From Marasmius tenuissimus (taxonomy: Eukaryota > Basidiomycota > Agaricomycetes > Agaricales > Marasmiaceae), in the NCBI GenBank assembly GCA_029532415.1, contig JAQOTA010000054.1:992001-1056000 (forward strand): a DNA stretch of 64,000 bases, written 5' to 3'. Positions 53,565-64,000 of the stretch are shown here, in pieces; positions within the stretch are counted from its first letter, which is position 1, and the number at the start of each line of letters is the position of its first letter. Made by a program: the position numbers and the translations under genes. A model generated the notes under the pieces. It ran no database searches. It was given only the letters and a program-made list of their open reading frames with translations, and had not been told where the DNA came from.

Positions 53565-53811
53565 CGCCAACTGTCGTAGGATTGAGGTCTCTCCGAGTGA
53601 CAGCCTCATCTCGGATATTGTTCAGCCCTTCACCTCGTCGGCCATGCATAGCTTCAGCACACTTGACACCAACAATTGTAGGGTTGGAATGTAACTCAAG
53701 TTTGAGGCCAGGAGCAAGATTCGTGGGGTTGAGCTGCCTGGGAACAGCCATAGCCGACGTGAGAGCGACAGCAACAAGGGCGAGATTAACGAGTGTGCGG
53801 AAGGAAGGCAT
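53565..53811 (-). pseudogene. 5' part of the split secreted repeat protein gene
   Basis: ATG at 53811. Signal peptide MPSFRTLVNLALVAVALTSA, then VPRQLNPTNLAPG and a first repeat unit NPTIVGVKCAEAMHGRRG, followed by RDEAVTRRDLNPTTVG. Coding breaks at 53565 where the transposon begins. The unit NP(T/R)xVGxK(R/C)AEAxHG...VTRRD recurs across the junction, the next copy starting at 38745. In unit 1 the KR dibasic site has become KC. KR followed by AEA resembles Kex2 plus dipeptidyl-peptidase processing signals of fungal secreted precursors (established for alpha-factor; applying it here is inference). No basidiomycete CAAX pheromone motif is present. Confidence 0.72.
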
Positions 53812-55635
53812 TGTGATTGTGGCCGTGTTGGGGATATGGGTACGGATCAATGAAGGAGTGGTGGTGTTTATGCGAGTCCAAACGAGGAAGCACAATACTC
53901 CACTCCTTCGAAGTTCGAACTGGCCGGTATATATACCGAATTTTTTCTCTGCCCCAAGGCCTACACACAGGCTTGTATGATTTGGCTGGTTCGGATGTTC
54001 AGATATGGATGTTCTGATGGTATTGCAGATGTTTGAGATCCACTCGCAAAAGTGGTGAGTTGTGTCCCTTACGTTCTTGTTTCAGTGCAGGTTCACCATG
54101 AGGGGAAGTCTCAGACTCATCGATGCTTCATAGGAAATTGCTCCCTTCTGTCATGTTCGATCGTTTCCCCGAGAGCTCCAGTGAGATCCCAGTCATAGAA
54201 GAAATCCCATTACACCTTGAAGATGACCTTCTCCTGTCAAAGAGATCTGCTTCCTATTCCATCTGGCTCTTCCCTAGTATGCATACAATGACACTGTCAT
54301 CCACCTTGGCGCAAGTGTAGATGGAATCGATAGGTATGAACGGCCTTCAGGTCTCCGTATGCTTGATATGGCAAATAGAAACATCTTTTTGAGTAGCCTA
54401 GAGGCTCGGATCTAAAGTATTGAACACCATAATTTATTCCATTCAGCATTGTCTGTAACCATCAACAGCCTATTTGATACCGTTCTCCTTTGTCAGCCCT
54501 GCAATCCACTCAACCTCAAATCCTATCTGGTGGGTGTACGGTGCAGTCGAAGTCGACGAACACTAGCATCGTAATCTAGGAGCATGAAATCAGTAGATAC
54601 CATTTCGCTCAATGAAAGTGCAGTAGCAGATGAGGCCGTCGTGTGCATAAATACAGGTGGTATGGTGTCATCAATGAAAATAGAAGAGGTGTTTGCTATG
54701 GTCATTGCTGAAGAGATTGCTAGCGGCCGTGAACAGCGAATCCAATGTGCATTTTTCGAAGCTGCAGGAAGATGGAGAGAGCCTTGAGCTTGAGAGGGGA
54801 TCAAAAGTTGAAGCTTATCTGAGGGATTATCCAAGACTATCGAGACCAAGTCACTCTGGAGCTAGTCAGAGACAAAAGGAGCAGAGGGAAACACGAGCGG
54901 TTTGACAAACCTGAGCCTCCATGCAGTCCATCATTATTTCCCATCCTACTATCACCGTGACCAGCCCTCCAGAAGACAGCATTGGACCATTGAGACGATT
55001 TTCAATAACCAGAGAACGGGATTATGCGTAAAGTGTTAGAGGAACTCAAAGTCGAGTAACCTGAGTCGAGAGGAAGGAAACATATGACTTTGAATTGTTT
55101 GTGTGATGCTGAAAGCCAGAGAGATGACCCAAATGACTTCGACAATGAAGTTGAGTGGCCTTTGAGCTAGCAGAACTAAGCCTCCCTATTTGTAGCCCCT
55201 CGCCCAGTCGTTTTCTCATCTATCACGGCTCTCTTTATTCACTCCCAAATCATCAAAGAAAACAGTCTTCTTGTAACAACGTTGAATTGCTCTCGTGATC
55301 TTTGCATTGGCAAAGTGCAGATATAGAACCCGTTCAGATTTGACTATTTGGATGTTGAACATTGAACTTTGAAGGCGGCAAGAGGGTGGTGATGGTTTTG
55401 GTGCAGGTTCTGGTATGGGCGCTAAAAAGATCGACTCAGATAATGACAGCAATTTACACTGGCACCGGTGTTCTCTCTCAACAGTAAGTAATTGTAGGCA
55501 ACCGCGGTTGTAAAATTATGCACTGACTAAGCAAGAAACTGATCAATTCCGCTGCGCTGGTCTTGCTTTGACTAGTCTCCCAAGTCAGACTCCAGGATTG
55601 CTTTTTTGTTGGTATAGAGGGCGCAATCAACCTGG
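53812..55635. other. Intergenic; contains copy 3 of the short dispersed segment
   Basis: Upstream region of the split gene, with TATA-like TATATAC near 53929 on the minus strand. At 55366-55425, TTGAACTTTGAAGGC and GGTTCTGGTATGGGCGCTAA resemble 37449-37513. Short open frames at 54123-54905 have no recognised domain. Confidence 0.4.
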
Positions 55636-56134
55636 AGTCTAATTTAAAACGCGCCCCCTTACCCGTACCTCATTAGACTTCCATATATGGGTAGGTCGGG
55701 TAGCTCAGAGATATCACATTATTTGATTGATGCCTGAGCACGTCGCAACAAGTTCTCAATCTTTCTCAATGTGCTTGATTAGTATCTGAGACCCCCGTTA
55801 TGAATGAATGAGACTACAAGTACTTCTTCAAGTTCTTCTCTTGAGCAGGTTATACATATATCTGCAGAAAAATTGTGTTGAGCCAAATGCCATGGTCTGC
55901 TGCCTGCATTAGCATTTTCTGGAATACTTATCACTGTTTAATCCAGCCTTCTAGCACACATAGGCTCTTGTAGCCAAGATAGCTCACACTCAAGCCCGTT
56001 GAGAGTAAAACTGAGGGAGAGACGCAAGAGAGGCGTCACCACATAGTGTGGGAACGCAACGTGACCCCGTTTGCACTCCCATATATGGAAGTCTAATTGA
56101 GATGCAGGTAGAGGGGTGCAGTTTGGACTAGACT
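55636..56134. mobile_element. Putative MITE (about 500 bp)
   Basis: Imperfect inverted repeats 55636-55691 and 56078-56134. The inner 22 bases, TAGACTTCCATATATGGG, are nearly perfect and both outer ends begin AGTCTA. The C-rich middle parts are only loosely alike. No clear target duplication was found, so the superfamily and outer ends are uncertain. Interior non-coding. Confidence 0.45.
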
Positions 56135-56359
56135 ATGCTTTGACCTGTCTACTCATTTCTTTGGGTGTGAATGTGTTCTAAGGTTGTGAGTGAATAAGCC
56201 AGAATGATCTACCCAAATAATATTGCATAAAATTAGATTGGCATCAGAAAATGACCCCCCTCTAGGTCATCAGCTTCAAGGTTTTCCACAGTGTCCAATC
56301 CCCCCTCCTCAAACTGCCAGGTAATATGCTCAACGGCGAGCACTTAATGATCTCTCCGC

Positions 56360-56866
56360 TGATGAGCCAGCATAGTCAAACTGCACAGTGGGTTATAACG
56401 TCCTAAACCTCACCTTGGGTTAGATATCTTGTAGAGCTAGTAGTTAGAGTGCTTTGAGATGCTTGAGAGGTGATAATTGAGTAGATTGTCCTAAGGCTTA
56501 AGGCCTTGGAATACCAGCTTTTATACACAAGTTTCAGTACATGTAAGAGTCATTACCATTGTATGAAACTACTACTAGAAGTAGGTATTTAGCCGTATAG
56601 TCATAATACTAATGAGTGTGTCTGCAGTCCTATTGGCCTGCTTAGCTACTAAAGTCTGTTGTGCCTTGCACTAAGGACTATGAGCATCATATCTGATGCA
56701 ACTACATACATAGCAGGTATCTACAGTGTCATTTGTGAAGCAATAGCTACGTAGATACTTCTTGCATGAAGATGCAAGTGTTCATAGAGGTGTAGCTCTA
56801 TAAATAGTGTGTGACATGTAAACAACACGTCAACAATGTATCACATGATATCCATCATGTTCAACA
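56360..56866 (-). repeat. Solo LTR of the Copia-1 family
   Basis: The reverse complement starts TGTTGAACATGATGGATATC and ends GGCTCATCA, like the LTR at 5269-5786, with many substitutions and small indels. No internal copia sequence adjoins it. Flanks TCCGC (56355-56359) and TCCAC (56867-56871) are an imperfect 5 bp duplication. Typical outcome of recombination between the two LTRs of an old insertion. Confidence 0.9.
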
Positions 56867-57667
56867 TCCACAATATAGTAGCTCAGTATAGGTCAAATTT
56901 GCCTTTCTGCTTGCTGTAGCTGTCAATAGACCCAGCAAAAGTTCTTCTTGCCCATATACCCTCTGATGTGTTTACTGTCAGTCCAGCTTCACAAAAGACA
57001 TGTAGAATTTGCCTCAGAAGGTTACAGATGCTCTTAAAGTGCAATCATTGCGTTGAGAGACACGTTCTACACATTCTTGAGCTTGAGATGAGAAGAACTT
57101 GGGACACGTCGCAGTGAAAGCTTTGTTTACCCATGTTTGTATACCAGTTTCTGCCCAAATTTCGGGAAGGTGTTTGCGGCCCCTCCGGCACCCAAAAAAG
57201 TATCGGGATTGGGTCTAAATGAGCCAAAGGCAAATCGTGTCGATTCAAAACCAGGAATTTTGTATGATTTTATCTGGTTTCAGCCCAAAATGTCTCCAGC
57301 TCATAGCAAGTGGTTTCTGTAGCGGCATAAAGTGCAAAAAAAATTTCAGTTTCAATCGACAGTAATTCTCGTAGCTCAATTTAAACTATAGTTCTCAGCC
57401 AAAGTTAGAGGCAAAGGGCTCTCGTTCAAGCTGGCGAAATTTGCAGGCCTCGGCGCGAAAGCGCGTCGCGTTTTTGGCGGGGCATCCAAATCGGGCCACT
57501 CACGCGGCGGAGTTTAAATTGGCAGGGCGTTGCCTACAGTCTGAGTAAGGTCATTGCCAAACCCCCAGTTTGCAGCTCTGGCATACGCATCCTAAACTCG
57601 CAAAGTCATTGTTGAATGAGTGTATGTCCGTGCTAAATCCACATTTCTCCTAATTTGTACGCCCAGG
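56867..57667. other. Intergenic, no gene recognised
   Basis: No coding pattern or repeat boundary seen. A GC-rich patch with GCGCGAAAGCGCG hairpin lies at about 57453-57465. Confidence 0.4.
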
Positions 57668-58200
57668 CTCTAGAAACAATGCTACCTAATTTCCTTACCT
57701 ATCGCAGTTCTAAATCTCGATCTATAAGAGCTGGGTACTGAGTCGTAAGCTCTCAGTCCGCAAGCATTAAGAACGCGGTACCCACACACCTCATTTCTTC
57801 CAGTAGGTTCTCATTCGGCATCCGAGAATAGTTGATATCCCCCAACCCGGGCAATCGTCTCACGACCACGGATTCTCAAATCTAAACCGCTATTTGCTCC
57901 CTTTAACCTTCGCTATAGCCCCAAACCTACACCTTGATCCCACTCACAGCATCACCATTGGGAATATCGAGGCATTTGGTACCACCAAATGGGACCGCTG
58001 AGAGGTTCAGCAGCGTATGTCCAGAATTCATCTCCTCCGGAAAAAGCTAGAGTTTTGCCATTTATCGCTGTCACAGCTCCCGAGGGGGAGACAAGCATCG
58101 TCACTATCGGTGCTTGAGGTGGCGGATAGGCGTACAGCGCTTGAGGCGAATGAGGGTAAGTCGCTACGAGAGGGTTGACGGCGAAGAAAGAAATGTCGAC
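57668..58200 (-). pseudogene. Ricin-B lectin relic
   Basis: Two exon remnants in lectin order. At about 58200-57948: SFFAV, FWTYAAEPLSGPI, then after a frame change TKCLDIPNGDAVSG, matching exon 4 of the intact genes (WFTYAKDPLSGAI, KCLDLPDGD). At about 57722-57668, after an acceptor CTTATAG: IEI, a TAG in place of Trp, NCD. The N-terminal exons were not found. It lies upstream of the tannase in the second cluster copy. Confidence 0.7.
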
Positions 58201-59784
58201 TGAGGCTCTGAGCTCCAAATCAGACCTTAAGCTGTCTGTAATACTTACGTTTAGAGGATAGATCTATAGGATGTGGTCAGGTACAGCGGTATTCGCGCAT
58301 AGATTTCCAGGCTGACCGCCTTTTCGGGGGAACAGGGTCCCCGATGCCATGGCTCACGGCCCAGGCTCGTCGTCATCCCGACTTCGAACTCGCCTGTGTA
58401 AGACTTAGTAATCCGCCCCGAGAAGTGAATGAGCGGCGTTTTATCCTGTGAATTCTCATGCAAACCTGGAATACAAACCCTGAGCGCTGAGCGCTAGCCC
58501 CGGCCCGACCCCTCCAGTGTCCATGCTGAAAGTTCGAGTCGTGATTCGTGAACTACGCATCAATGCATCAAGTTTCATTCGTTGTTCATCGCATCTAAGA
58601 GCGGCTCAGCTCGGTCAATTTTAATAGGAAAATCGAAGCCTGAGACTGCCTCGGGCCTAAAATGACCCGCCGGCGTCGAACATACGAAAGTCGATGGCAG
58701 CGGTAGATTGAAGAGAATTGAGAGAGCCGGGGAGAAGGGCTCAGAGATTCGATAACAGAAGATGTGCATAGAGGTGAGCGGGGAGATTGTATAGATTGAA
58801 GAGGCCATCATTCTGGCCAGCAATTTGGACGATCTCTAACTCCTCCAGGTAGGATTTGTTTCATTGGTGTCAAGCTGTACCATTCCATTCAAACGAATCC
58901 CAAAGTTGTAGCCTCGAACCAACTACACAGGCTTTGTGAGCCGCGACGTGTCCCTCTTGAGTCTTGAAACAGAGCCAAGGATGGAATACGCAGAGCAACA
59001 GGAATTCAGTGCCAGTTGTCAGTCAGCACACGATTGTGATTGATAACGAGCTTTTCAGAACCGTTGTTCAGTTCTTTCGTCGCTTTTTTGTCGAAAGCTG
59101 AGGTGGACGAACAAATGCTGCGGACTCCTGATGTCAGGGTATCGCCATGTTGGTGGTGATGTAGAGTGTATGGATTGAGGCCGCTCGAAATGAGAAATAA
59201 CGCTTTGATTGATCCGTCGCCGAGGGCCGCGTACGGTGTACCATCAGTATGCTCCATCGCCAGTAACCATATCTCGACTACCATCAACTATAGAATTCTT
59301 TTTACAGAGATGTGAAAGCTAGACCTCTGCCTACTCGAGCGAAGACTAGAAAGTTCAACGTCAACGACGACTACGGCCACTGGGCAAAGTTGACCGACAT
59401 CGACGTGTAAGTTTGAAGTTCTCATGCTGTTTTCAAATGCGATTTATACCAGCTCACGAGCTGGGCAGAAGACGCTCAAGACCTCACATTGATTCATCCG
59501 CTTCCATCGGTCAAGGATCGAATCCTCACGAGTCACAACAGAGTTTAGGGCTTTCGAATCGTACGGGGGACACGGGAAACAACGCCGAGCTATTGACAGG
59601 AACAGCTTTTACTCTAGAATGGTAAGCGAATTATCGACTGACTAACTTTTACAGAGCTTCAAACCACTTTATCGAACCATAACGGGAATTCAGGTGGATG
59701 TATTCCTCATTAGCCACCACGAACCTAATACAGTGCAGGCCTTTATAAACTCTTCGTTCGCTCGGAGAGAGTAAGATCACAGAA
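58201..59784. other. Intergenic upstream of the tannase gene
   Basis: No gene recognised. It may contain more degraded lectin sequence toward 58460. The open frames at 58575-58823 and 59006-59287 (minus) have no family resemblance. Confidence 0.4.
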
Positions 59785-61509
59785 ATGTTGCCATCCAACG
59801 CGTTCCCTGCTCTACTAAGCACTCTCCAGCTTGCTTCCTCATTCAATTTCGAGGCCGCATGCTCTCTATCGAACCTTTCCAACACCCAATTCTCCAACAA
59901 GACCACCCTCTTCGACGTTTCTCTTGTTCCAGCTGGTTCTACTCTCCAGTTCCCGGACACCGATGCTTCATGTGAGCCCACACCCCAGCCAATCGTGGCC
60001 GACATGTGTCGTATCACGATGCTGGTCGAGACTAGCGACAGCTCCTCCATAAACATGGAGGCATGGCTCCCGCGCAACTGGACTGGCAGATTCCTCAGCT
60101 TGGGGAACGGCGGCCTGGCAGGATGTATCGCGTACGAAGACCTGGCGTACACGAGCTCATTAGGATTCGCAGCTGTATCAGCTAACAACGGTCATAACGG
60201 TACAAGCGGAGCTGCTTTTGAGACTAGCCCGCAGGTTTTGGCAGATTTTGCGTTTCGCTCGTGAGTTCAATGTCCTTGAGTCTGATATTCTGACCTCAAA
60301 TGTCGGTATCTCATTCATGGTTCAGAGTCCACACGGGTGCTGTGATTGGGAAAGAAATTACTCAAGCCTTCTACGGTCAACAGCATACGAAATCGTATTA
60401 TTCCGGATGTTCCACAGGCGGTCGGCAGGGTCTCAAAAGCGTAGAGGACTTCCCAGAAGACTTTGATGGCGTTCTCGCAGGCATGTCTCACCTTGCTTGT
60501 TTTTCTCTTCGTGACCTTAACTATTTTCTCAGGAGCCCCCGCTATTAATTTCAACGCTCTTGTTGCTTGGCTCGGCCATCTCTACTCTGAAATCACCGGG
60601 GACTCCAGCTCACCTTCGTTCATCCCCACCGACACTTGGACCGGTCTCATCCATAACGACATTATCTCCCAATGCGACGGACTCGATGGGGTGATAGACG
60701 GTGTCATCGAAGATCCCCATCGATGCAAATATGACCCCTCCATGCTCCTGTGCTCCAGATCTACCGCCACCAACAATAACAACGGGACTTGTCTGACCGC
60801 TACACAAGTCGAAACGGTTCGAAAGGTGTACGCTCCGTTCTTAGGCTCAGACGGACAAGAGCTATACCCAGCTTCTCAGCCTAGTGATGAGAAGAACCCT
60901 CTTCTCCTCCAAGCTCTCTCTGGCGAACCTTCGATACTCGCAGCGGACTGGTTCAAGTACGCTGTGTATAACAGCTCATTCGATCCCAAGACACTCACGA
61001 TGGAGGACTACGAGTACGCGATTCGATTGAACCCGTTCAATATTGCGACGTACAAGGGCGACGTGCGTGCGTTTAGGGAGAGGGGAGGGAAGGTTTTGGC
61101 GTATCATGGACAGGCGGATGGGTTGATAACGCCGAGGATTTCTGAGCGCTACTATGAGCGGGTGCAGGAGGTTTCCGGTGGTAGTTCTGAAGACTTGGAC
61201 GAGTACTTCCGCCTATTCAGGATCTCGGGGATGGGTCACTGTGCTGGAGGCCCTGGAGCCTGGCAGATCGGTCAGAGTGGGCTTTCGGCAGCGTCTTTGG
61301 ATGCGGATAAGAATGTGCTGGTGGCGATGGTTAACTGGGTCGAGATGGGGAATGCACCGGAGACTGTCGAGGGTGTGAAGTATGTGGGTGATGATAAGGA
61401 AAAGGGAGAGGCTTTCAGGAGGAGACATTGTCGGCACCCACTCAGGAATACCTACGATGGTGTTGGCGAGCCGTCAGAACCGGAGAGCTGGCGGTGCGAG
61501 ATGGCGTAA
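59785..61509 (+). CDS. Tannase / feruloyl esterase family protein (535 aa)
   Basis: Exons 59785-60260, 60326-60480 and 60533-61509. The first intron is GT-AG; the second starts GC (GCATGT) and ends AG, needed to join VLAG to APAINFN. N-terminus hydrophobic (secreted), with many N-x-S/T sites. Catalytic triad of the tannase family: Ser188 in GCSTGGRQG, Asp406 in YHGQAD, His446 in GMGHCAGG. The Cys before the Ser and the Cys after the His form the expected CS-D-HC pair. The family hydrolyses ester bonds of gallate or ferulate in plant material, outside the cell. Length fits the family. No lesion. A truncated relic of a sister copy lies at 33001-33243. Confidence 0.9.
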
Positions 61510-64000
61510 ATGTCGTATGAAGTTGTCCCTTCGATACAGGACCGTCCTCTCGAGGGGAAATTGTGTAACTATGTACATGTTCGAGTACATATCTTCCACT
61601 GAATGGCGTTCATAACCGTGACAATAATCCACGATCAGAAAGTTTATTCCCGTGATCCCTGTCTTTCTAGCAGGCAGATATGATGATGCCAGCATAAATC
61701 CGCAATTGTCGTATGAAGTCTCATCCTGTTTACCGGAAACCAGCTTCACAGTCCTGACGGTTTGCCGTTCGTTAGTTCACCTCGAATCATTGGCGATCGC
61801 AGGAGAAATCCCTCAATTGACAATGCCGGTAACGTCTAAGGTACACATATCTCGATCCGGACGCGTTTTTAACAACTATCCGTATTCATATCCACATCTG
61901 ACGACAACGACAAGATACAATCGCCACGTATGTCCGCAATCTCGGTGTCTACATCCATCGGGATGTCCTCAAATACCTTCGCCGGATCTTTGAACATTTC
62001 AGTGCCGACTGCAGAGAAAGGGTGAGGGAGAACGCTTCACCTTCGTCTTCATGACGACATTCTGTTAGATCCTCCAAGCGACATCCATCCTGGGGGATCA
62101 CCTCGAGGTCTGGAATACCCAACGACTCTGCGTAGTCTGTTGTATGATAATCGAACCCCTTGGCGTTCTGCCAATGTTCCATAAAATCATACGCGGCGGT
62201 GTCCCAATAGGTATAATTCACCCAAGCTTCACTGGTGAAGGAAGGGAGTTTGAGTGAAATACGCTCTTCTTCGGTGATGGCTGACCCTCCTTGAGGGTCG
62301 TAAGAATAGTGGTAGAGGTTCTCTCCGCGAAGCCAAGTCTCAATGTCGGGAGCACCGTTGGGTAATCGAGGTGGTGGCGACATGTATAGATAACACGGTG
62401 GATCAAAAACGTTGTTCCAGTCATTGTCTTCTATTCCAAATTGGTTCTCGTCAAAGGAGAGTTGTAGCGAGATCTTGTCGATGATAGCTATTGAACAGGT
62501 GAAAAGTCTGCCGCCAAATGGCAATGCAAAAGGGAAGGGATACATACCGTAGAATGACCATTCTTCTCGAGGAACTCTCAAACGACTGAAGATCCACCCA
62601 GCTTGCGTCAGCCATTGCGCATGTCGAGAGCGGCTCGAAACGTTCCATTCGGGGCCATCCGGTTCGAATGTGAAACTTGGGAAGGTGAGTGATCGCGTGT
62701 ATCGGAAGCTAGATCAGGCACTATTAACATCTGAAGGGAGAAGAATGTATCTACGGTCCAGAGCAACACACCATATTTCTGATCCCTGCCCCGTCGTACA
62801 CGGCCACGCGTAATCAAGATTGTAATACCACCGATCGGTCGGAATTTGGAGAACACGCCTTGAGCTATGCCAGTCAGTCCATGTTTGGACCGTGTGTTCT
62901 TTCCACAGATATACTCCACGATGGGTAGCTCCACTTTCATGGCATGCAGTAGAGGAAGATATTTCCTCCACTGCCAACAGTTCTGGCAAATTGTGTATCA
63001 TGTGGTCGAGGAAGGTGGCATCGTTGCACACATCAAGTGGTAAGGGAGGAAGTTCGAGATGAATGACATCTGGACGTTCCACGTAGCACCGGTAGAGAAA
63101 CTCACGGTCATACCCATCGAACTGATACTCGAGGCGAGGTCCGGGTGGCCCCAAAAAGAGGATCCCTGTGTTCGGGTGGAACCACAAGAGGTGGGTCAAA
63201 TCTGGCTGAAATTTCTCTGACGTCGAAAGTATCCAAGTACGAAGCTCGGCGGAGACGCCACCAAGAAAGCCACTCTGAATGTATGACCATATCAATATCA
63301 GTATTATCGTGTCTGATAAAGGATGGACGCACCAAACAAACTTGAAAGTCAAGGTAACACTGTGCATAAAGGGAATGACGGTGGTGTGTTAAAAAATGGT
63401 GAGCCGAAACGAGCTCTAGAGGGAGTAAAATGTCATGATTTGCGTCATATACTTTGAGGTCAGGTAGCCCACCTTCATGAAATATGATAGTGGGAATATC
63501 GTGATCGTTGAAAGCTCGGAGCGGTGGTATAGTGGGAGATCTGTTTCAACTTGAACGAGAAATATGTCTCCATCAGCTTTGAATTACCTACCGTTCACGA
63601 CAAAAAAGGATCAAGTCCTCCTTGAAGAACTGAATTTGGATTGTCAATGTTACGAAACTCATTCAAATAGGTCAGTTTAGGTGCACCTTTTGTGCGTCCC
63701 GACCGATGTATCTGATAGTCAGCAATGGGGCAGACTCCTTTCTTCCATTAACGATTGATGCGACCTCAACGATTCGCTCCGCCTCAGGCTGATCCTCCCT
63801 CCTCGAATTGGCCATTATGCGCCGTCTTCTTGAAGTTACTACTGATTGGCGGCAGAGGGTTCTGAGGATTTTGATTCTTCCCAAAGGGATTCGTTCGTAC
63901 TGTCGTCGCCCGTGGATGAGTCAGTTACAAGCCATGTTACCAGTGTGTCGTCCGACGCACCTCCTGATAAAGCATCTCTTTCCATTCCTCTCCCGGTCGG
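61210..64000. repeat. Segmental duplication, copy 2 (partner 33001-35700)
   Basis: Same gene order and orientation as copy 1, with the tannase intact here. The shared spacer 61510-61868 aligns with 33244-33589; there is no separate gene in it. The block continues past the window end. Confidence 0.8.
61869..64000 (-). CDS. Family gene C: protein of unknown function, 5' end beyond the window
   Basis: Read from the window edge: GEEWKEMLYQEV (end of exon 1), then GRIKILRTLCRQSVV to YIGRDAQK. PLRAFNDHDIPTIIFHEGG and QCYLDFQV follow. After an intron come ELRTWILSTSEKFQPDLTHLLW, FLGPPGPRLEYQF and THRGVYLWKEH. Then LTFPSFTFEPDGPEW, QWLTQAGWIFSRLRVPREEWSFY, CYLYMSPPPRLPNGAPD and YDFMEHWQNAKGFDYHTTDYAESLG. 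The last intron (62025-61993) leads to GTEMFKDPAKVFEDIPMDVD and TAA at 61871-61869. As in gene B, the junction near 62720 is not clean. No function is known. It faces the tannase tail to tail. Confidence 0.7.

Noticed and set aside
53565..53811. KRAEA motif as evidence for an alpha-factor type mating pheromone
   Set aside because: Basidiomycete pheromones are small CAAX lipopeptides; here the repeats continue into a large hydroph­obic C-terminal domain. Only the processing-site resemblance is kept.
1..64000. tRNA or rRNA genes
   Set aside because: No cloverleaf with the usual B-box (GGTTCRANTCC) or rRNA core sequence was noticed. A tRNAscan-SE and Rfam run would be needed to exclude a tRNA.

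Overview
The window looks like a chromosomal segment of a filamentous basidiomycete, most likely an Agaricomycete (mushroom). The evidence is spliced genes with short 45-70 nt GT-AG introns, secreted beta-trefoil (ricin-B type) lectins, a tannase/feruloyl-esterase, a chromodomain Ty3/gypsy element, and a large DNA transposon with a Plavaka-type transposase. Genus cannot be decided from the sequence. By my boundaries about 35 kb of the 64 kb is mobile DNA.

Layout. 1-5786: Ty1/copia element (Copia-1) with an intact 1736-residue gag-pol, cut by the window start, and its 3' LTR. 5874-8377: member A of a host gene family of unknown function, broken by a frameshift and a 284 bp hAT-like MITE. 8741-9992: ricin-B lectin pseudogene with two in-frame TGA. 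11269-24120: a second copia (Copia-2), with TSD TATAT, carrying nested in its RT/RNase H region a gypsy chromovirus (16614-23147) with identical-looking LTRs and TSD CTACG. 25414-25868: a possible small spliced gene. 26591-27023: a CACTG-type MITE placed between the TATA box and the start codon of an intact lectin gene (27114-28336). 29310-30533: its intact paralogue, tail to tail. 32892-33243: fused relics of a lectin last exon and a tannase 3' end. 33590-35869: family member B. 37804-38745 and 53565-53811: the two halves of one secreted protein gene with tandem repeats and dibasic (kexin-like) sites, split by a 14.8 kb DNA transposon (38746-53564). That transposon has TIRs, subterminal repeats and several genes. 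55636-56134: putative MITE. 56360-56866: solo LTR of the Copia-1 family. 57668-58200: another lectin relic. 59785-61509: intact tannase gene (535 aa). 61869-64000: family member C, running off the window.

The host genes look like a repeatedly copied neighbourhood in which lectin, tannase and the family gene sit side by side. One copy (57.7-64 kb) keeps tannase and family gene but a decayed lectin. A second (32.9-35.9 kb) keeps the family gene but only remnants of the other two. A third site (5.9-10 kb) has a family gene and a lectin, both broken. Most premature stops, in host genes and transposons alike, are TGA, as expected from C-to-T decay at CGA or TGG codons. The intact, probably functional host products are two secreted lectins, a secreted tannase-type esterase, and family proteins B and C of unknown role.
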